Part shown: in pieces, positions 24,601 to 34,208 of the stretch | How positions within the stretch are numbered: position 1 is the first letter of the stretch | How the letters are laid out: each line of letters begins with the position of its first letter | Notes under the pieces: generated by a model | What the model was told of the DNA's origin: nothing | Seen by the model: the letters and a program-made list of their open reading frames with translations, nothing else | Databases searched by the model: none | Assembly: GCF_001659605.2 (NCBI RefSeq) | Contig: NC_035177.2 | Span: 4,464,611 to 4,528,610 of the forward strand | Length of the DNA: 64,000 nucleotides | Direction of reading: 5' to 3' | DNA from: Manihot esculenta | Taxonomy: Eukaryota > Streptophyta > Magnoliopsida > Malpighiales > Euphorbiaceae | Translations under genes and position numbers: made by a program

Positions 24601-27600
24601 AAACCACACTAAGTCTTGGAAAATAAATCAGGATAAAGTTTATCTAAAATAAAAAAGGAGGGGTGTCCTAACCGTCGATGCCACTGTATGATTTCCTAGT
24701 TGACATCCTGATTTCTTCCAAAAATAATCCGAGTTGAATTCAAACCCAGATTCCCTTCCAATATATATAAGCTATTGTGCAGTGTACCATAGCTAATCCT
24801 CTTCTTAATTTAGGTCCTAAATAACACAATAATCAAGAAAAAACTCAATTTTACAGTTAAGAGTTTTGGTAAGAACAATGATAGATAAAAGATTAATAGA
24901 AAAATGAGGAATATGGGGAACAAAGAATAACTTAATACTGGAAGTACAAACAATCGATCTGATTCTAGAGACAAGATCTGATTCTAGAGACAAGAACAAA
25001 AGAACCATCAGCTATTCTTACTGTGTCCTTTTGTAGACACGGAAGGTAATTAAGGAAGCATTTAGAGGAATCTGTCATGTATCTATATGAACCAAAATCA
25101 ATAATCCATGGAGCAGTATAAAAAATACATACAACACCTCCATTAGTGCCTTTCTTATCTGCTATTTTAAAGGTAAAAAAGGACCAGCAACACAAAGAGG
25201 CAAGAACAATCAAGTTACTATTAAAACACCTCAAAAAACAAAAAAGGAGAATTCGGTCATGGAACTGGCCAGTCAAAGGCGTGACATGCCAAAAAGAGAA
25301 TCCGAAGAAAGGCTCACGCACCGGCGCTTGGAAGGAGACGCAGAAGGCTATGGCCACATATGAGGATAAGGGTGAGCATTTGGTCGATTTGGTTCAAAAC
25401 CAAACCGAACCGAATAAACCGAAAACCAAAATTTTAGTATTTATGAAAACCGAACCGAACCGATTTTAGTCAAAAACTGAATCGAACCGAAGCAGTCTGA
25501 TTCGGTTCGATTCAGTTCGGTTTGATCGGTTTTGATTTTTAATAAATTTTTTATTTTTTACACTTTATTTTTAATATTTTAAAATTTAATTAAAATATTT
25601 TAATCTTAATATAATTTAATTTCTCTATATTATTGAAAATAACATATTATTATCACTAATCGGTTCGATTTGGTTTTTTTGATTTTTTTTCTGATCAAAA
25701 TTGAACCGAATCGAAATAATCAAAATTTTTGAAATTAAAAACCGAATCGAACCGAATTGAATAAAAAACCGAACCAAATTTTGAAATTAATTCGGTTCGG
25801 TCGGTTTTTTCGGTTTGAACCGAATACTGCTCACCCCTATACGAGGACACGCGCATGCTTGGAGCGAGGTCGCATCGTGGGGGATCGACCGGAAATTTGA
25901 TGGGCTTTCCTTCAGGACAAATGGTGTCGAACAACTCCCCTGATATAGTCGTCTAGAAGTTTGACCTATTAGTTAGCCTTAACTTTTTGTGACAGATTTG
26001 AAACCTATGCCAATTAAAGTGGCAAGGCTATAATACCATAAAGAATTTTGAGATGAGTTTTTAATTATATTTCAATTAAATTGATTTTTACAAAGTTTGA
26101 ATATTTATACACAAAAAATCAACCTAACTTAGGAATATAAGAATAAAATCATCATTATCAAGCCTAATTAGGATCCAAAAATCTGAATTCTTCCTAATTA
26201 CGAACCTTCTATATTGGTCAAACAGTTTATAATTTCTTATCTTTAAACTTCTAAAAACCAAAAAAAAAAGCAAGGAGATTCTCAGCAGCAAATGCCTATT
26301 AGCTATTGGTTTTCCTTCACAAAGAAAAGGATAATGACAAAACTGTGATCACATACTTTGAGGATGCTTATTATGAACTTTGGCCCACACTTTCATGTCA
26401 ATTTTAAATGCCGAAAAGGTCTAAAATCTCATTTCAGGTGAAGACACGACCACTGATACTACCTGTATCCCAAAATGATTGTCATAATTTACTTTATACT
26501 AGCACACTTTTCAGAGTTTTTCCTTTTATACCCTCACTATTAAAAAAAATTGGCAGCTTTCTCTTTATTTAGAGTTGTTTGTCTTGCTATAGAGTTAACG
26601 ACTAATGAGTGTTAAAAAGAAAAATCACTCGGAATTTTCTTTTCGCCTTATGAAACCAGGCATATATTTCGGGACATCCTAAAATGACATATGGAAAACC
26701 TTTCTGAGCCGGATATGGTATTTCTTTAATCAATTGAGTTGATATTGAGCCCAAAGCAATTCCAGTTGGAGCCTAACAGAATATTATTGCATTAAATTAT
26801 ATATTACATTAATAGTCACTTCATCACTTGAAAGGTGGTCTTACAACTGCAGTTGTAACTAATTCACGAAGAGCCAAAAATATTCACCCTTTTTTTTAAC
26901 TAATGAACTGTACTAACCAGACCAGATGAAAACTGTGGATAAAATTTGTAAAGCTTCTCACTGGTTAAATAAAGCTCCTCACTAGTTAAAATTTCTTACT
27001 GCAAGGAATAATATGCATTTCCCAGAAGATGTGCAGCATAACAATGATTCTTCAAGCGAGTATTTGAAATTTACCTCTAAGATACGAAGCTTTAGTTCCG
27101 GTGTTAGACATGCTATGCCAACATGGCGTCGCTCCCTGCAAAGCGTACAAAAGTTAAAGAAGCACTTTGAGCATTGTGCATGCTGGTCTTCATCTTCTAT
27201 GCAGGGTGTTTCACATCGTGGACAATAGGCAACATCAGACATGGACTCAAGTGTTTTTTGTAACATTAAGGACTCCCAAAGCTCATATTCTTCGTCGCCA
27301 AGCAGTCGTTTCAATAAACTGGGGGGGACCATACCCCCACATTTTGCATCTGGACATTGAAGTTTGTTCACAGTGCCTTCTGCAACATGCATGTCAGAAT
27401 AAGTCTTCATGCATTTCCAACAGAAAAAGTGCTGACATGGTAGCCTGGCAAAGTCACTGCCTGTTAAGAGAAATATACAAAAGGTTAAAAAAATCTATGA
27501 TAGAAAAACAGAGATAATAGACTCTGGGGTTTTGGGGATTCCTCGTCTCTGCCCCTCTGCAACCCCACCCCCAACCAAAACTAAAAAATAAAATAAAATT

Positions 27601-30600
27601 CTTTTAAATGAATGTCTTGTAATTACTAAAAGTAAAGGTATCTTCCCCCATTGGCATCACAAAGCATCTTTAACTTTTTTAATTTTTACTGCATTGAACT
27701 ACTGTTTCTTAGTTGAGAAATTGGCAAGCTCTCAAAAGATTAACATACCAGTATATTCATTGTAACAGATGATACATTCATGTAGGTTTTTGCGAAAGTT
27801 CTCTTGGTACTGCTCATCATTATAACTTTTCATTGAAGGAATGTCGACATCAGGGGAGACACTTCCTGAAATTGCACGCTGGTCTGCAGTATGTTTCATG
27901 CCATAAGGACCAAGCATTATCTCCTTATCAACCCCAAGATATGAAAGAGAGGAATTCTGTAACCATTCCACCCATTGATAGATAACTTCCTGCCCTGATT
28001 GTTCCATCCAAAGTTTATCCAGCACGGAGCAGAGATTGAAAATCCTAATGGAATCCAACCACTGAACTGAGATGGTGAAGTAAGGTGGCAGGTGGCTTGG
28101 GTATGACTTAGGTAATAAGCATGTTAAGACAATTGGTGGAAGAAATTGGACTTTGAATGAGTAAGAGAATTCATCTGAGCTTTCTCTTTTCATCACAAGA
28201 TCACCAAATGAATTAAGCTTAGCAATTACAGTAAGTTCAGCAGGAGGTTCAATATCAATGTGAATCTGCAACATAAAACACAGGTATTTGATTATTCATG
28301 TCTTCACAACATGGAAGAATGATATCCAATTATAGGTTAGCAGAGTAACCTGAAATGACCTTAGGCCTCCTTGTTTGTCAACAATGAGGGCATTCTCTCC
28401 AAAAATGGATTCCATAGCAAGCAACTGCAGAAAAGTAAGGATATGTATAAGATATCAGGAAAAAGGCAACTGGGGAACAGAATAATCATGAAGACCTTCA
28501 AACTGCTTCTACTCCAAACCAACTGCTGGAATTTTTTTTTTTTTTTAATTCATTCAGCCATTTTCACAAAATAATTTGATGTGCAAAAAAATCAGAAGGA
28601 TAGTCCAAATTATCAGATTTTTTTTTTTATGAAAACTAGATTTTGCAAGCTAAACCCAAAATTTAAGTTGATCAATTACACGTATGTTAACAAGCATAGA
28701 TGGAGCCTCTAAACTAGTAGAAACTATTTATTCCTTCATAAATAACTAAGGATGGAAACAACTTATAATTAATTTATAACACAGATACAGGCAACTTACA
28801 AAGACTGGCATTTAGTTGGGGAAAAAACAAGATAAGGGGTTAGGAAGACAGCCAACCAAACATGTTATTTTTTGTATTAACTATCCAATCAATCCATTTA
28901 GAATCAGATCACATATCCTTTAACCTGCAAACATTTGCAAGAAAAAAGGCACATGTTCAGAGGGGGAGAGAGAAATTATTTTCCTTGCAGAATTTCTATA
29001 TCCTTATATTTATTGTTCTTCAGGTTTAACAACAATGAACAATATATGTTTAAAAACAATACTTTGTCAAACAATCAGTGTCAACTACCAGTGATCTGGA
29101 ATCCGTCTTCCAGGCAAAGCAAATTGCAAATTATCTGTATCAAATGTGAACTAAAGTGCTAGATGGTGGTGCATGTTAATGTTAAATCCCTGCCCCAACT
29201 CACATGGAGGATGGATAAAAGTGAAGCCATATGTGTGATGAACTGGGTGCAAGAAGGGAATCCATGGTATCATACCTAGCCTAGTTACTTGGCAGTGGCT
29301 GAGTTTGTAGTTTTCAAGTTCTAACAAGGAAAAGGCAAGGAGAACTTTGTCTAATATATACAGACTGCCACAGTCGCTGATTATCTTCAATCTTTAGTCT
29401 ATTTTGATAATCTATAGATTTATATTTTAATATTATTTCATGTAAGCTGAGATCTTAACCTCATATGCTAAAGGTTCACCAGTGAAAAATTGAACTAATA
29501 TTGACAGAATCATAATTATATCCTTTTGCACTTCAAGTTTATGAACCAATTATAAGCTTTAACATAGTGTTTGCTTAAAATTAATTACAAAATATTCATT
29601 TTGAATGAATTCTAATTAAAAATCATTTAAAATAAATTCCACTGTTCGATATGCTACAATTTGAAATGTGGAATTAATTGAATTCCTTATAATTCAAGTT
29701 TGGTGTATTTTTTAAATTAAAATTCATTCATTCCCCCTTCCTAAGCTAGCCTCAAAAATAAAATAACATAAAATAAAAATTACAATGTCCTCTGTCAAAA
29801 GAATTCTTGTATGTGCGTGTGTATAAATGGGAAAGTCTATTTAATAACACAAATAATGTCATTACCTAAGTGAATAATAGAGTTTTGTTTATAACATGGA
29901 ATTTTATTTTTGGAATTCAATTCTAAAATTTTTACAAACCAAACATATGAAACATGGAATTTATTTGAATTTTCAACAGAGTTCCACAAAAAATTTTGTG
30001 AAACTCATTTGAAGAAAACAGCCCCAAAGAGTTTGTATACATTGTTTCAACAAAGCCGAACGGAGCAAAAGTTAAACCAATATACTGTTTTGTGCTATTG
30101 AACTGGCAGTAAGCACTCTCTACAATATAATAATGTATGCAACTGCACCTCAATAAGCTCTATGCAACACACATCAAATCCAAATATGCATAACAATTCA
30201 ACAAAAAGACAATTAAATCATAGCTCCAAATCAACAACTCCTCAAAGTTCATCAAATTACCTCATCCTCCTGCCTCTGATCATTGGTCCTCAGCTGCTCC
30301 TCAGACAATTCTGGCTCCTTCACACCTAACCGCAACTTTTCTAATCTACTCACGACATCACCTACTACATTCTCAGGTTCGTTGCTCTTTTCATTTGATT
30401 GCAAATAATCCGTTTCCTCGTTTTCTAGCTCCTCATTCGCTTTTTCACCAAATTTCGAAGAACCGACTTCAGAACTCAAAGAAATCGGCTCAACGTTCGA
30501 AGAGGTTGTTTCAAATTTTGGAGAACTCACTTCAGCGTTCACAGAATCCACAGGATATTTCGAGGTATTGACCTCAGAAATCTCCATAAACGCTTTTGTG

Positions 30601-30809
30601 GGGGCATATTTACGTGCGACCCACTTGGGATTTCGATGAGGTTTAGAGCCCTGAGCATGTTGCGGAGAAGAAGTTGATGAAAAGGAAGAGAATTCAGCAG
30701 TGGACTGCTGATGTTGATCCTGAGGCTGGTGAGGAAGAGCTTCGTGGGTCGACTTTTCAACAAGACGGTGGTGGTGCTGATAGCCACCTCGTCTCTTAGT
30801 CCTACGCAT
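9614..30809 (-). CDS. RWD-RBR (RNF14-like) E3 ubiquitin ligase, seven exons, 676 aa
   Basis: Minus-strand exons are 30809-30261, 28424-28350, 28265-27749, 27460-27075, 10922-10696, 10559-10412 and 9742-9614. All have GT-AG borders and join in frame to 677 codons including TAG. Residues 1-183 are polar, low-complexity and probably disordered. Residues of about 185-330 form an RWD domain. RING1 starts at C372 (CIICYNEYT, then [13 protein letters not shown]). The in-between-RING domain has CPRCETPC and [16 protein letters not shown]2 starts at C545 ([19 protein letters not shown]), and C558 is the expected thioester-forming cysteine. Exons 6-7 add a further Cys/His module ([23 protein letters not shown]). 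RBR ligases receive ubiquitin from an E2 on the RING2 cysteine and pass it to a substrate. Intron 4 is about 16.2 kb and full of retrotransposons. The exact Arabidopsis orthologue and the substrate are unknown. Confidence 0.88.
11625..13120 (+). mobile_element. Ty3/gypsy relic: RNase H end, integrase and 3' LTR
   Basis: Translated fragments in changing frames match a gypsy polyprotein in order. They are a [10 protein letters not shown] segment (end of RNase H), [16 protein letters not shown] (integrase zinc-finger region), LADWW-NTSFH with FQALYG (integrase core), and a C-terminal stretch with [24 protein letters not shown] and IHTIFHASLLKK read across stops. The 3' LTR probably follows from about 12815 and ends TTATTACA at 13120. 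Stops and frameshifts are many and the 5' part is missing, so this is an old truncated copy. Copia-I entered just beyond its end. Confidence 0.65.
13140..13324 (+). repeat. Copia-I 5' LTR
   Basis: It starts TGTTATAAG and ends TTCTACA, with the canonical TG...CA ends. It contains TATAAATAGG as a probable TATA box, and the primer site starts at 13325. Confidence 0.95.
13677..13952 (+). pseudogene. Copia-I gag/protease remnant
   Basis: The frame starts [20 protein letters not shown], a Copia gag start, and reaches KLNGS. It then jumps to sequence expected at the end of gag and beginning of protease ([10 protein letters not shown]). The catalytic Gly-Ala after DS is missing, because the sequence continues into the pre-integrase part in another frame. 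Two internal deletions explain this: one removes most of gag with the zinc knuckle, the other the protease. Confidence 0.8.
13855..16776 (+). CDS. Copia-I pol: pre-integrase, integrase, reverse transcriptase, RNase H
   Basis: This is one uninterrupted frame of 973 codons; the true element sequence begins near 13918 with [10 protein letters not shown]. The order is that of Copia. First come the pre-integrase HCRLGHPSL with a CXXC. Next is an integrase core with [14 protein letters not shown] and the glutamate in GVAERKNRH. Then comes a reverse transcriptase with [14 protein letters not shown] and the catalytic YVDD (YVDDIIITG). Last is an RNase H with [23 protein letters not shown] and DNQAAIHIA. 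All catalytic residues I looked for are present. The frame has no proper start, because gag and protease, which should precede it in one polyprotein, are deleted. It could supply enzymes only if translated by other means. Confidence 0.92.
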   Translation: MPSQVTLLHVLCLHPPNGLLILSTKQIIGRGSESEGLYVLDQQLPRSPRSLVCSTRLTPFDVHCRLGHPSLSVLKKLYPRFHSLSILDCESCQFAKHHRLPTLSRVNKWTSSPFELVHSDVWGPCPIVSKSGFKYFVTFVDDFSRTTWLFLMKSHSKLFSIFCAFYAEIQTQFNTSIRILQSDNAKEYLSGEFQSYLLQKGILHQSSCVATPSQNGVAERKNRHLLEVARALLFQMKVPKCFWADAVSTACFLINRMPSSVLHGDIPYNILFPTKSLFPIEPRLFGCTCFVRDVRPQVTKLDPKSLKCVFLGYSRRQKGYRCFSPDLNRYLVSADVTFFESTPFFPPSSVYNTQEEEDDLLLYTVRSSSRQTTPTPFAHVPGRPPIFHVYSRRLEDSDSVPLPASSSTDPAPTDPSLSDLDLPIALRKGKRTCTYPISSCVSYDQLSSSSRCFVTALDSISIPKTVIEALSHPGWRAAMEEEMMALDTNGTWELMSLPPGKRAIGCKWVFAVKVNPDGSIARLKARLVAKGYAQTYGVDYSDTFSPVAKLASVRLFISLAATHDWPLHQLDIKNAFLHGDLQEEVYIEQPPGFVAQGESGKVCRLRKSLYGLKQSPRAWFGRFSEVVQQFGVKMSKCDHSVFYRNSDSGVILLVVYVDDIIITGSDIAGITSLKEFLKTQFHTKDLGSLKYFLGIEVMRCKKGIFLSQRKYVLDLLAETGKLGAKPYSAPMTPNLQLTTEDSEPFADPGRYRRLVGKLNYLTVTRPDIAYSVSVVSQFMSSPTVAQWDALGQILCYLKGTPGRGLFYGNHGHSNIECFCDADWAGSKVDRRSITGYCVFVGGNLVSWKSKKQNVVSRSSAESEYRAMTQAVCEILWVRQLLEEVGFTNSVPAKLWCDNQAAIHIASNPVFHERTKHIEIDCHFVREKVQQKIISTGHIRTGEQLEDIFTKTLNGNRVDYICNKLGMINIYDPT
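16784..16968 (+). repeat. Copia-I 3' LTR
   Basis: It matches the 5' LTR at every position compared except one (AGGAAGTAAA against AGGAAATAAA). It follows a polypurine tract and is followed by the target duplication GGTCC. Confidence 0.95.
17254..17297 (-). promoter_or_regulatory. USE-like element and TATA box in TRIM LTR (left copy)
   Basis: On the minus strand ATCCCATATCG (17297-17287) is followed after 24 bases by TTATATGAG (17262-17254). The plant U-snRNA upstream element has the consensus RTCCCACATCG; here one base differs. The spacing is that of RNA polymerase III-type (U6, U3) snRNA genes. Confidence 0.6.
17447..17491 (-). promoter_or_regulatory. USE-like element and TATA box in TRIM LTR (right copy)
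   Basis: On the minus strand ATCCCACATCA (17491-17481) is followed after 25 bases by TTATATGAG (17455-17447). One base, the last, departs from the USE consensus. This is the upstream (5') LTR of the TRIM and would drive the element if the promoter works. Confidence 0.6.
17677..18724 (-). pseudogene. Copia-III pol, 3' half (reverse transcriptase end, RNase H)
   Basis: Pieces at 18717-18532 ([24 protein letters not shown]), 18562-18203 ([37 protein letters not shown]) and 17959-17768 ([16 protein letters not shown]) follow Copia order but are broken by stops and shifts. The catalytic YVDD has become YVKD. The sequence continues on the other side of Copia-II at 23008. Confidence 0.8.
18730..18957 (-). 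repeat. Copia-II 3' LTR (228 bp)
   Basis: It has TG...CA ends. Compared with the other LTR it lacks a 24-base duplicated segment (ACACAATCATATCCCAATCATATC type) and has a few substitutions, so the element is older than Copia-I but not ancient. Confidence 0.9.
18960..22223 (-). pseudogene. Copia-II protease-integrase-reverse transcriptase-RNase H, broken
   Basis: Pieces run in order. They are protease ([15 protein letters not shown], 22223-21798), pre-integrase ([15 protein letters not shown], 21801-21526), integrase core with [10 protein letters not shown] (21626-21264), integrase end to reverse transcriptase start (21177-20092), reverse transcriptase centre (20064-19873) and its C-terminal part (19860-19369). 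Frameshifts separate the pieces. The active site reads YVDN in place of YVDD, which should abolish polymerisation. RNase H fragments continue to about 18960. Confidence 0.88.
22240..22675 (-). repeat. GC-rich, internally repetitive leader of Copia-II
   Basis: This segment is far richer in GC than its surroundings. It contains near-repeats: AAGATGGTGCACGCG twice (22292, 22424), TGGCGCGTGGGGCCG and GAGGCGCGTGGGGCCGG, and two similar TCGGAAGC-AGCGTG-AGAATGGGCT blocks. It occupies the place of leader plus gag. I take it as the 5' leader type known in some plant Copia elements, with gag deleted, not as a gene. Confidence 0.6.
22751..23002 (-). repeat. Copia-II 5' LTR (252 bp)
   Basis: It is the same LTR as at 18730-18957 with an extra 24-base tandem copy near 22915-22945. 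The target duplication CTGAA follows directly. Confidence 0.9.
23008..25357 (-). pseudogene. Copia-III pol, 5' half (protease, integrase, start of reverse transcriptase)
   Basis: Fragments include a protease-like [14 protein letters not shown] (glycine context altered from DSGA, near 25110), integrase C-terminal [21 protein letters not shown] (24204-23818) and a reverse transcriptase start [20 protein letters not shown] (23433-23245). Stops and shifts are frequent. Read together with 17677-18724 it is one Copia pol interrupted by Copia-II. Confidence 0.75.
25367..25839. mobile_element. hAT-like MITE, 473 bp
   Basis: Inverted ends TAAGGGTGAGCA and TGCTCACCCCTA are flanked by an 8-bp duplication with one mismatch (TATGAGGA and TACGAGGA), as expected for hAT-type transposons. 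Both arms carry many copies of AACCGAACCGA or its complement, with an AT-rich middle. There is no coding capacity. It lies inside Copia-III beside the protease remnant. Confidence 0.8.
26039..26224 (-). repeat. Copia-III 5' LTR
   Basis: It shares ordered segments with 17498-17676 (CCTAATTAGGATCC, TTCTTCCTAATTACGAACC, TTGGTCAAACA) at clearly lower identity than the other Copia LTR pairs. That fits an old insertion. The primer site lies directly to its left. Confidence 0.8.
28480..30240. other. Intron 1 of the ubiquitin ligase gene, nothing recognised
   Basis: Between exon 2 and exon 1 the sequence is AT-rich with poly-A and poly-T runs. No transposon ends, RNA gene or additional exon was recognised. 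The short open frames have no family signature. Confidence 0.6.
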
Positions 30810-31037
30810 GGTGGAACTGCGCGAAGAGAAGGTTTCTGGAGGTTGGACTGAAGATTAGCGTTTAATATCAACAGAGGAAGCTGGATTTGATTTATCAACA
30901 AAAAAAAAAAAAAGCTGGATTTCTTGATAAATTACAAAAAAAAAATTTTGGGATATTATTAAAATTTACAAATCAATAGTTTGATATTTAAATGTCTTCG
31001 TAAAAAAAATTAATTGTCAATAAATAGTACCTCCATT

Positions 31038-31343
31038 AAAACTTGAAATAATTAATATTTCTCAAATTTTAATTTATTAATTAAATAATTATTTTATTTA
31101 TATTTAAATAATATTATATACTCACAGATATAATTTGATAGAAAATACATATATTTTACATCCTTAATTTTTAATATCATTTTAAAAAATAAAACTTGAA
31201 ATAATTAATATTTCTCAAATTTTAATTTATTAATTAAATAATTATTTTATTTATATTTAAATAATATTATATACTCACCGATATAATTCGATAGAAAATA
31301 CATATATTTTACATCCTTAATTTTTAATATCATTTTAAAAAAT
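31038..31343. repeat. Direct tandem duplication, 153-bp unit
   Basis: The unit beginning AAAACTTGAAATAATTAATA at 31038 recurs at 31191. The copies differ at about two visible positions (CAGATA/CCGATA and AATTTG/AATTCG), so the duplication is recent. It lies about 230 bases upstream of the ligase start codon and could belong to its promoter region. Confidence 0.85.
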
Positions 31344-31629
31344 AAAAAAAATACTATTATACTATTTATTTTGAAATATACTGCTATTTAAACATTATTA
31401 ACTTTTTGACATTTGTAATCATTTAAATTTTAAATTTTATCAAATTTAAATAATTAGTTATTTGATAAAATATATTTCCATAATTATTTAAGAGCAAAAT
31501 TATTATATCAATCCGATCTACCGTAAATCTAAAAGACAGAGAGATCTAATTATGCACCGAATCCAAATAAAACATTTTTTTATCTAACATATATTTTATT
31601 AAAATTAAAAAAATAATTATTTAATTTAT

Positions 31630-32105
31630 AAAATTATAATAAATATTCGGTCGATTCGATTTAAAATTGAAACGAATCTGAATAAATTAAAAATTAAAAT
31701 TTTAATATTTATAAAAATTAAATCGAATCGATTTTGATCAGAAACTAAATCGAATCAGTCTGATTCTGTTCGATTTAATTTGATTTGATCGATTTAATTT
31801 TTAATAAATTTTTATTTTTTACACCTTATTTTTAGTATTTTAAAATTTAATTGAAATATTTTAATTTTGATTATGATCTAATTTTTGTATTATTAAAAAT
31901 AATATACTATTATTACTAATCGGTTCGGTTCGATTTAATTTTTTATATTTTCAGATCGAACTAAACCGAATCGAAATAATCAAAATTTTTAAAATTAAAA
32001 ATCGAATCAAACCGAGCCGAAATAAATAAAAAATTGAACTAAAATTATGAATTAATTCAACTCGATCGATTTTTTCAGTTTGAATCGAATACTACATACT
32101 CCTAC
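31630..32105. repeat. Old relative of the hAT-like MITE
   Basis: It follows the 25367-25839 element in order. It has ATTCGGTCGATTCGATTT at the left, an AT-rich centre with TTTTACACCTTATTTTTAGTATTTTAAAATTTAAT, and GTTTGAATCGAATACTACATACTCCTA at the right. Many GAACCG units have decayed to GAATCG or AAATCG. The terminal repeats are no longer clear. Confidence 0.6.
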
Positions 32106-33135
32106 CTAAAGTTGAGTGAAATCTATTAGTTAATTTCCATTTTTTGAAAGATATATTAAAGCGTCCTCCACACTATAATTAATTAACTTAAAAGTCACTC
32201 AATCCATTTAAAGCTGCAAAATAATAGGAGTCCTCTTGATTCTTATTATAAATCTATAATTAACTAAATTTTTAAATTAAAAAATCCTAACATTTTATAT
32301 ATATGAACTATATAGTGGCTGTATTATAAAACTTAAAACTATATAGTCCCTAACATAATTAATACAAATACTATTTAGTCCCTCCATTTTTAATACATTG
32401 AAAAATAAATAGATAACAAAAAATAAATATGAAATTGAGCAACAAAACACAATTTATTCAAATTTCAATCAAATCTACTTCATCTTTATTTCAATAAGCA
32501 CTAAAACTATAATAAAAATTACAATAATCGCTTTCGATTGATCCAACCGTCTTTCAATTCTTTTTACCCTCACATGCAATAATTTAAAGTTGTCCTTTAC
32601 CTTAGTAGCTCTTTCCTTATCGCATATAACAATTTTCTTTCTGATTTTCATTGTTCTTTTGGCTACATCAATGCTTTGACTTTGTATCGTCGAGTTTGGA
32701 AATACCATTGAAATGCACCATCTACACTAACTCTCATAGTTGCTGTCGCAACAATAGTAACATAGCTTGTTGGGATTTTTACTTAGAATCTCATCAACTT
32801 ACACTCCAACCCACCTATTATACTAGTAAAACTCCTTGAAAAAGATGTAGATTTCTCAAGAATGAGAAATGAAACCCTTGCTCTATCATAGTAAGAAGGA
32901 AAGGGATGAAGAGAGGAGGGACTTATTAATATAACAAAGATCAAGGGTATTCATAGATAATAAGAATAATAAAAGGTTCTCACTTATGACTACGTTGACT
33001 AACCGTGAACATATACCAAATTAACGGCAAGAACTTTTTCGTTGATTAATTATAATGTGAGAGTTGATTTGATGTGTTTCTAGAAATACAAAGACTAAAT
33101 AATGAGTTTTACTAAAAAAAAAGAAATTAAAAAGT
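32106..33135. other. AT-rich region, no clear gene
   Basis: A minus-strand open frame at 32708-32475 (77 codons) ends in a basic coiled-coil-like stretch followed by a hydrophobic segment. This is reminiscent of the tail of plant GRF-zinc-finger proteins linked to transposons. No zinc-binding residues are in frame upstream, so I do not call a gene. Confidence 0.4.
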
Positions 33136-34208
33136 TGTTTACAAAAGATATACTCATGGGTTGAAGAAAAAAAATGCAAGTTGACTAAATCTTAGTGTTG
33201 GGTTTATTCTAATATTACTGTTTCAAATTTAATGGAATGGTTTTTGAATTTTTGTTATCTTTATTCCCTTGTAGTAGGAGAGTATTTCTCCAAGTTATTG
33301 TTATTTCTTAGGAAGAAGTTGTTATAGCTCAGCTCTATTTAAACTCATCTTTCATTGAATAAAGGACAGCAATTTTATTCTAGTTTTCTTGAGAGATTGC
33401 AAATTCTCTCCAAGTCTATAAACATAGGTGAAAAAAAGGTTAATCTCTCTTCCTTCACCCTTTCTAAACCTGATTTTTTATTTTAAAGACCCCTAACTAG
33501 ATCCTAAGCAAGGGCCTTAACAGTCTTACACCTGTTGTGTGGTGTCTCACTTAAAAAATAAAAAAGAAAAATGTCACAATAATTTAAATTTTATTTTTGG
33601 GCTTCATTTTCTCTTTTTCAAGATTGAAATTACAGATATAAGAAAAAAAAAAAGAGCAACAATGAAGAGTTTTTTCTTTTTGAGTTTAAGGGATTAGGAT
33701 ACTATTCTTCTTCGATTTTAATGATTTTCGGATATATTATTCTAATCATTGAGCTTTACATTTTGAATGGTGCATATTTTAAAAGGCTTTCATTTTTAGA
33801 TTTTTTTTATATAACCATTGACGAGACATTTCCTCTTTTCTTGTGATTTATTGTATAGAACCTATTGTTGATATTTTCTTTGTGCTTGTTGAGTTGATTT
33901 TGCATCATATTGATATTGCCTCTAATGGTGCTGGTAAAGAACACTTTATACCATTAATTTATTAGTGGAAATTATTTACTAGACTAGGTTCCGTGTTTTT
34001 TCTCTTCATATCGAAGAGTTTTCCACGTAAAAAACTATGATAAACTTATGAGTGTGACTTAGTTTATTTATTTTTATCCATTTTAATTTTGTAGTCAGGG
34101 CACAGAATAGGTATTCTGATATTTTTCTTATATAGTACTAAGAGTATAGAATGTGTCTCGATCTGGACTTCCATATCTCTCATATATAATGTCATATCAT
34201 ATCCCTCA
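33136..34208 (+). repeat. Direct repeat R1, copy 1 (about 1.07 kb)
   Basis: It starts TGTTTACAAAAGATATACTC and is repeated at 36310-37383 with few differences. It contains TGTTGGGTTTATTC, a TATTTAAACTCAT segment, and TCGAAGAGTTTTCCACGTAAAA. These are features seen in plant Copia LTRs. It ends abruptly at the start of the gypsy LTR at 34209. Confidence 0.75.

Larger units (their letters stand above)
17159..26224 (-). mobile_element. Copia-III: old nested Copia element
   Basis: The target duplication GTTTA (17154-17158 and 26225-26229) and two diverged LTRs define it. The 5' LTR is at 26039-26224, with a primer site TGGTATTATAGCC read on the minus strand from 26038. The 3' LTR is at 17159-17676 and is interrupted by a TRIM. 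Inside are decayed pol pieces, Copia-II and a MITE. The space between primer site and protease is too short for gag, so gag is deleted. The reverse transcriptase motif reads YVKD instead of YVDD, so this copy is dead. Confidence 0.88.

Noticed and set aside
32475..32708. 77-codon minus-strand frame with coiled coil and hydrophobic tail
   Set aside because: It looks like the tail of a transposon-linked GRF-type protein, but no zinc-binding part is in frame and the surroundings are AT-rich noise.
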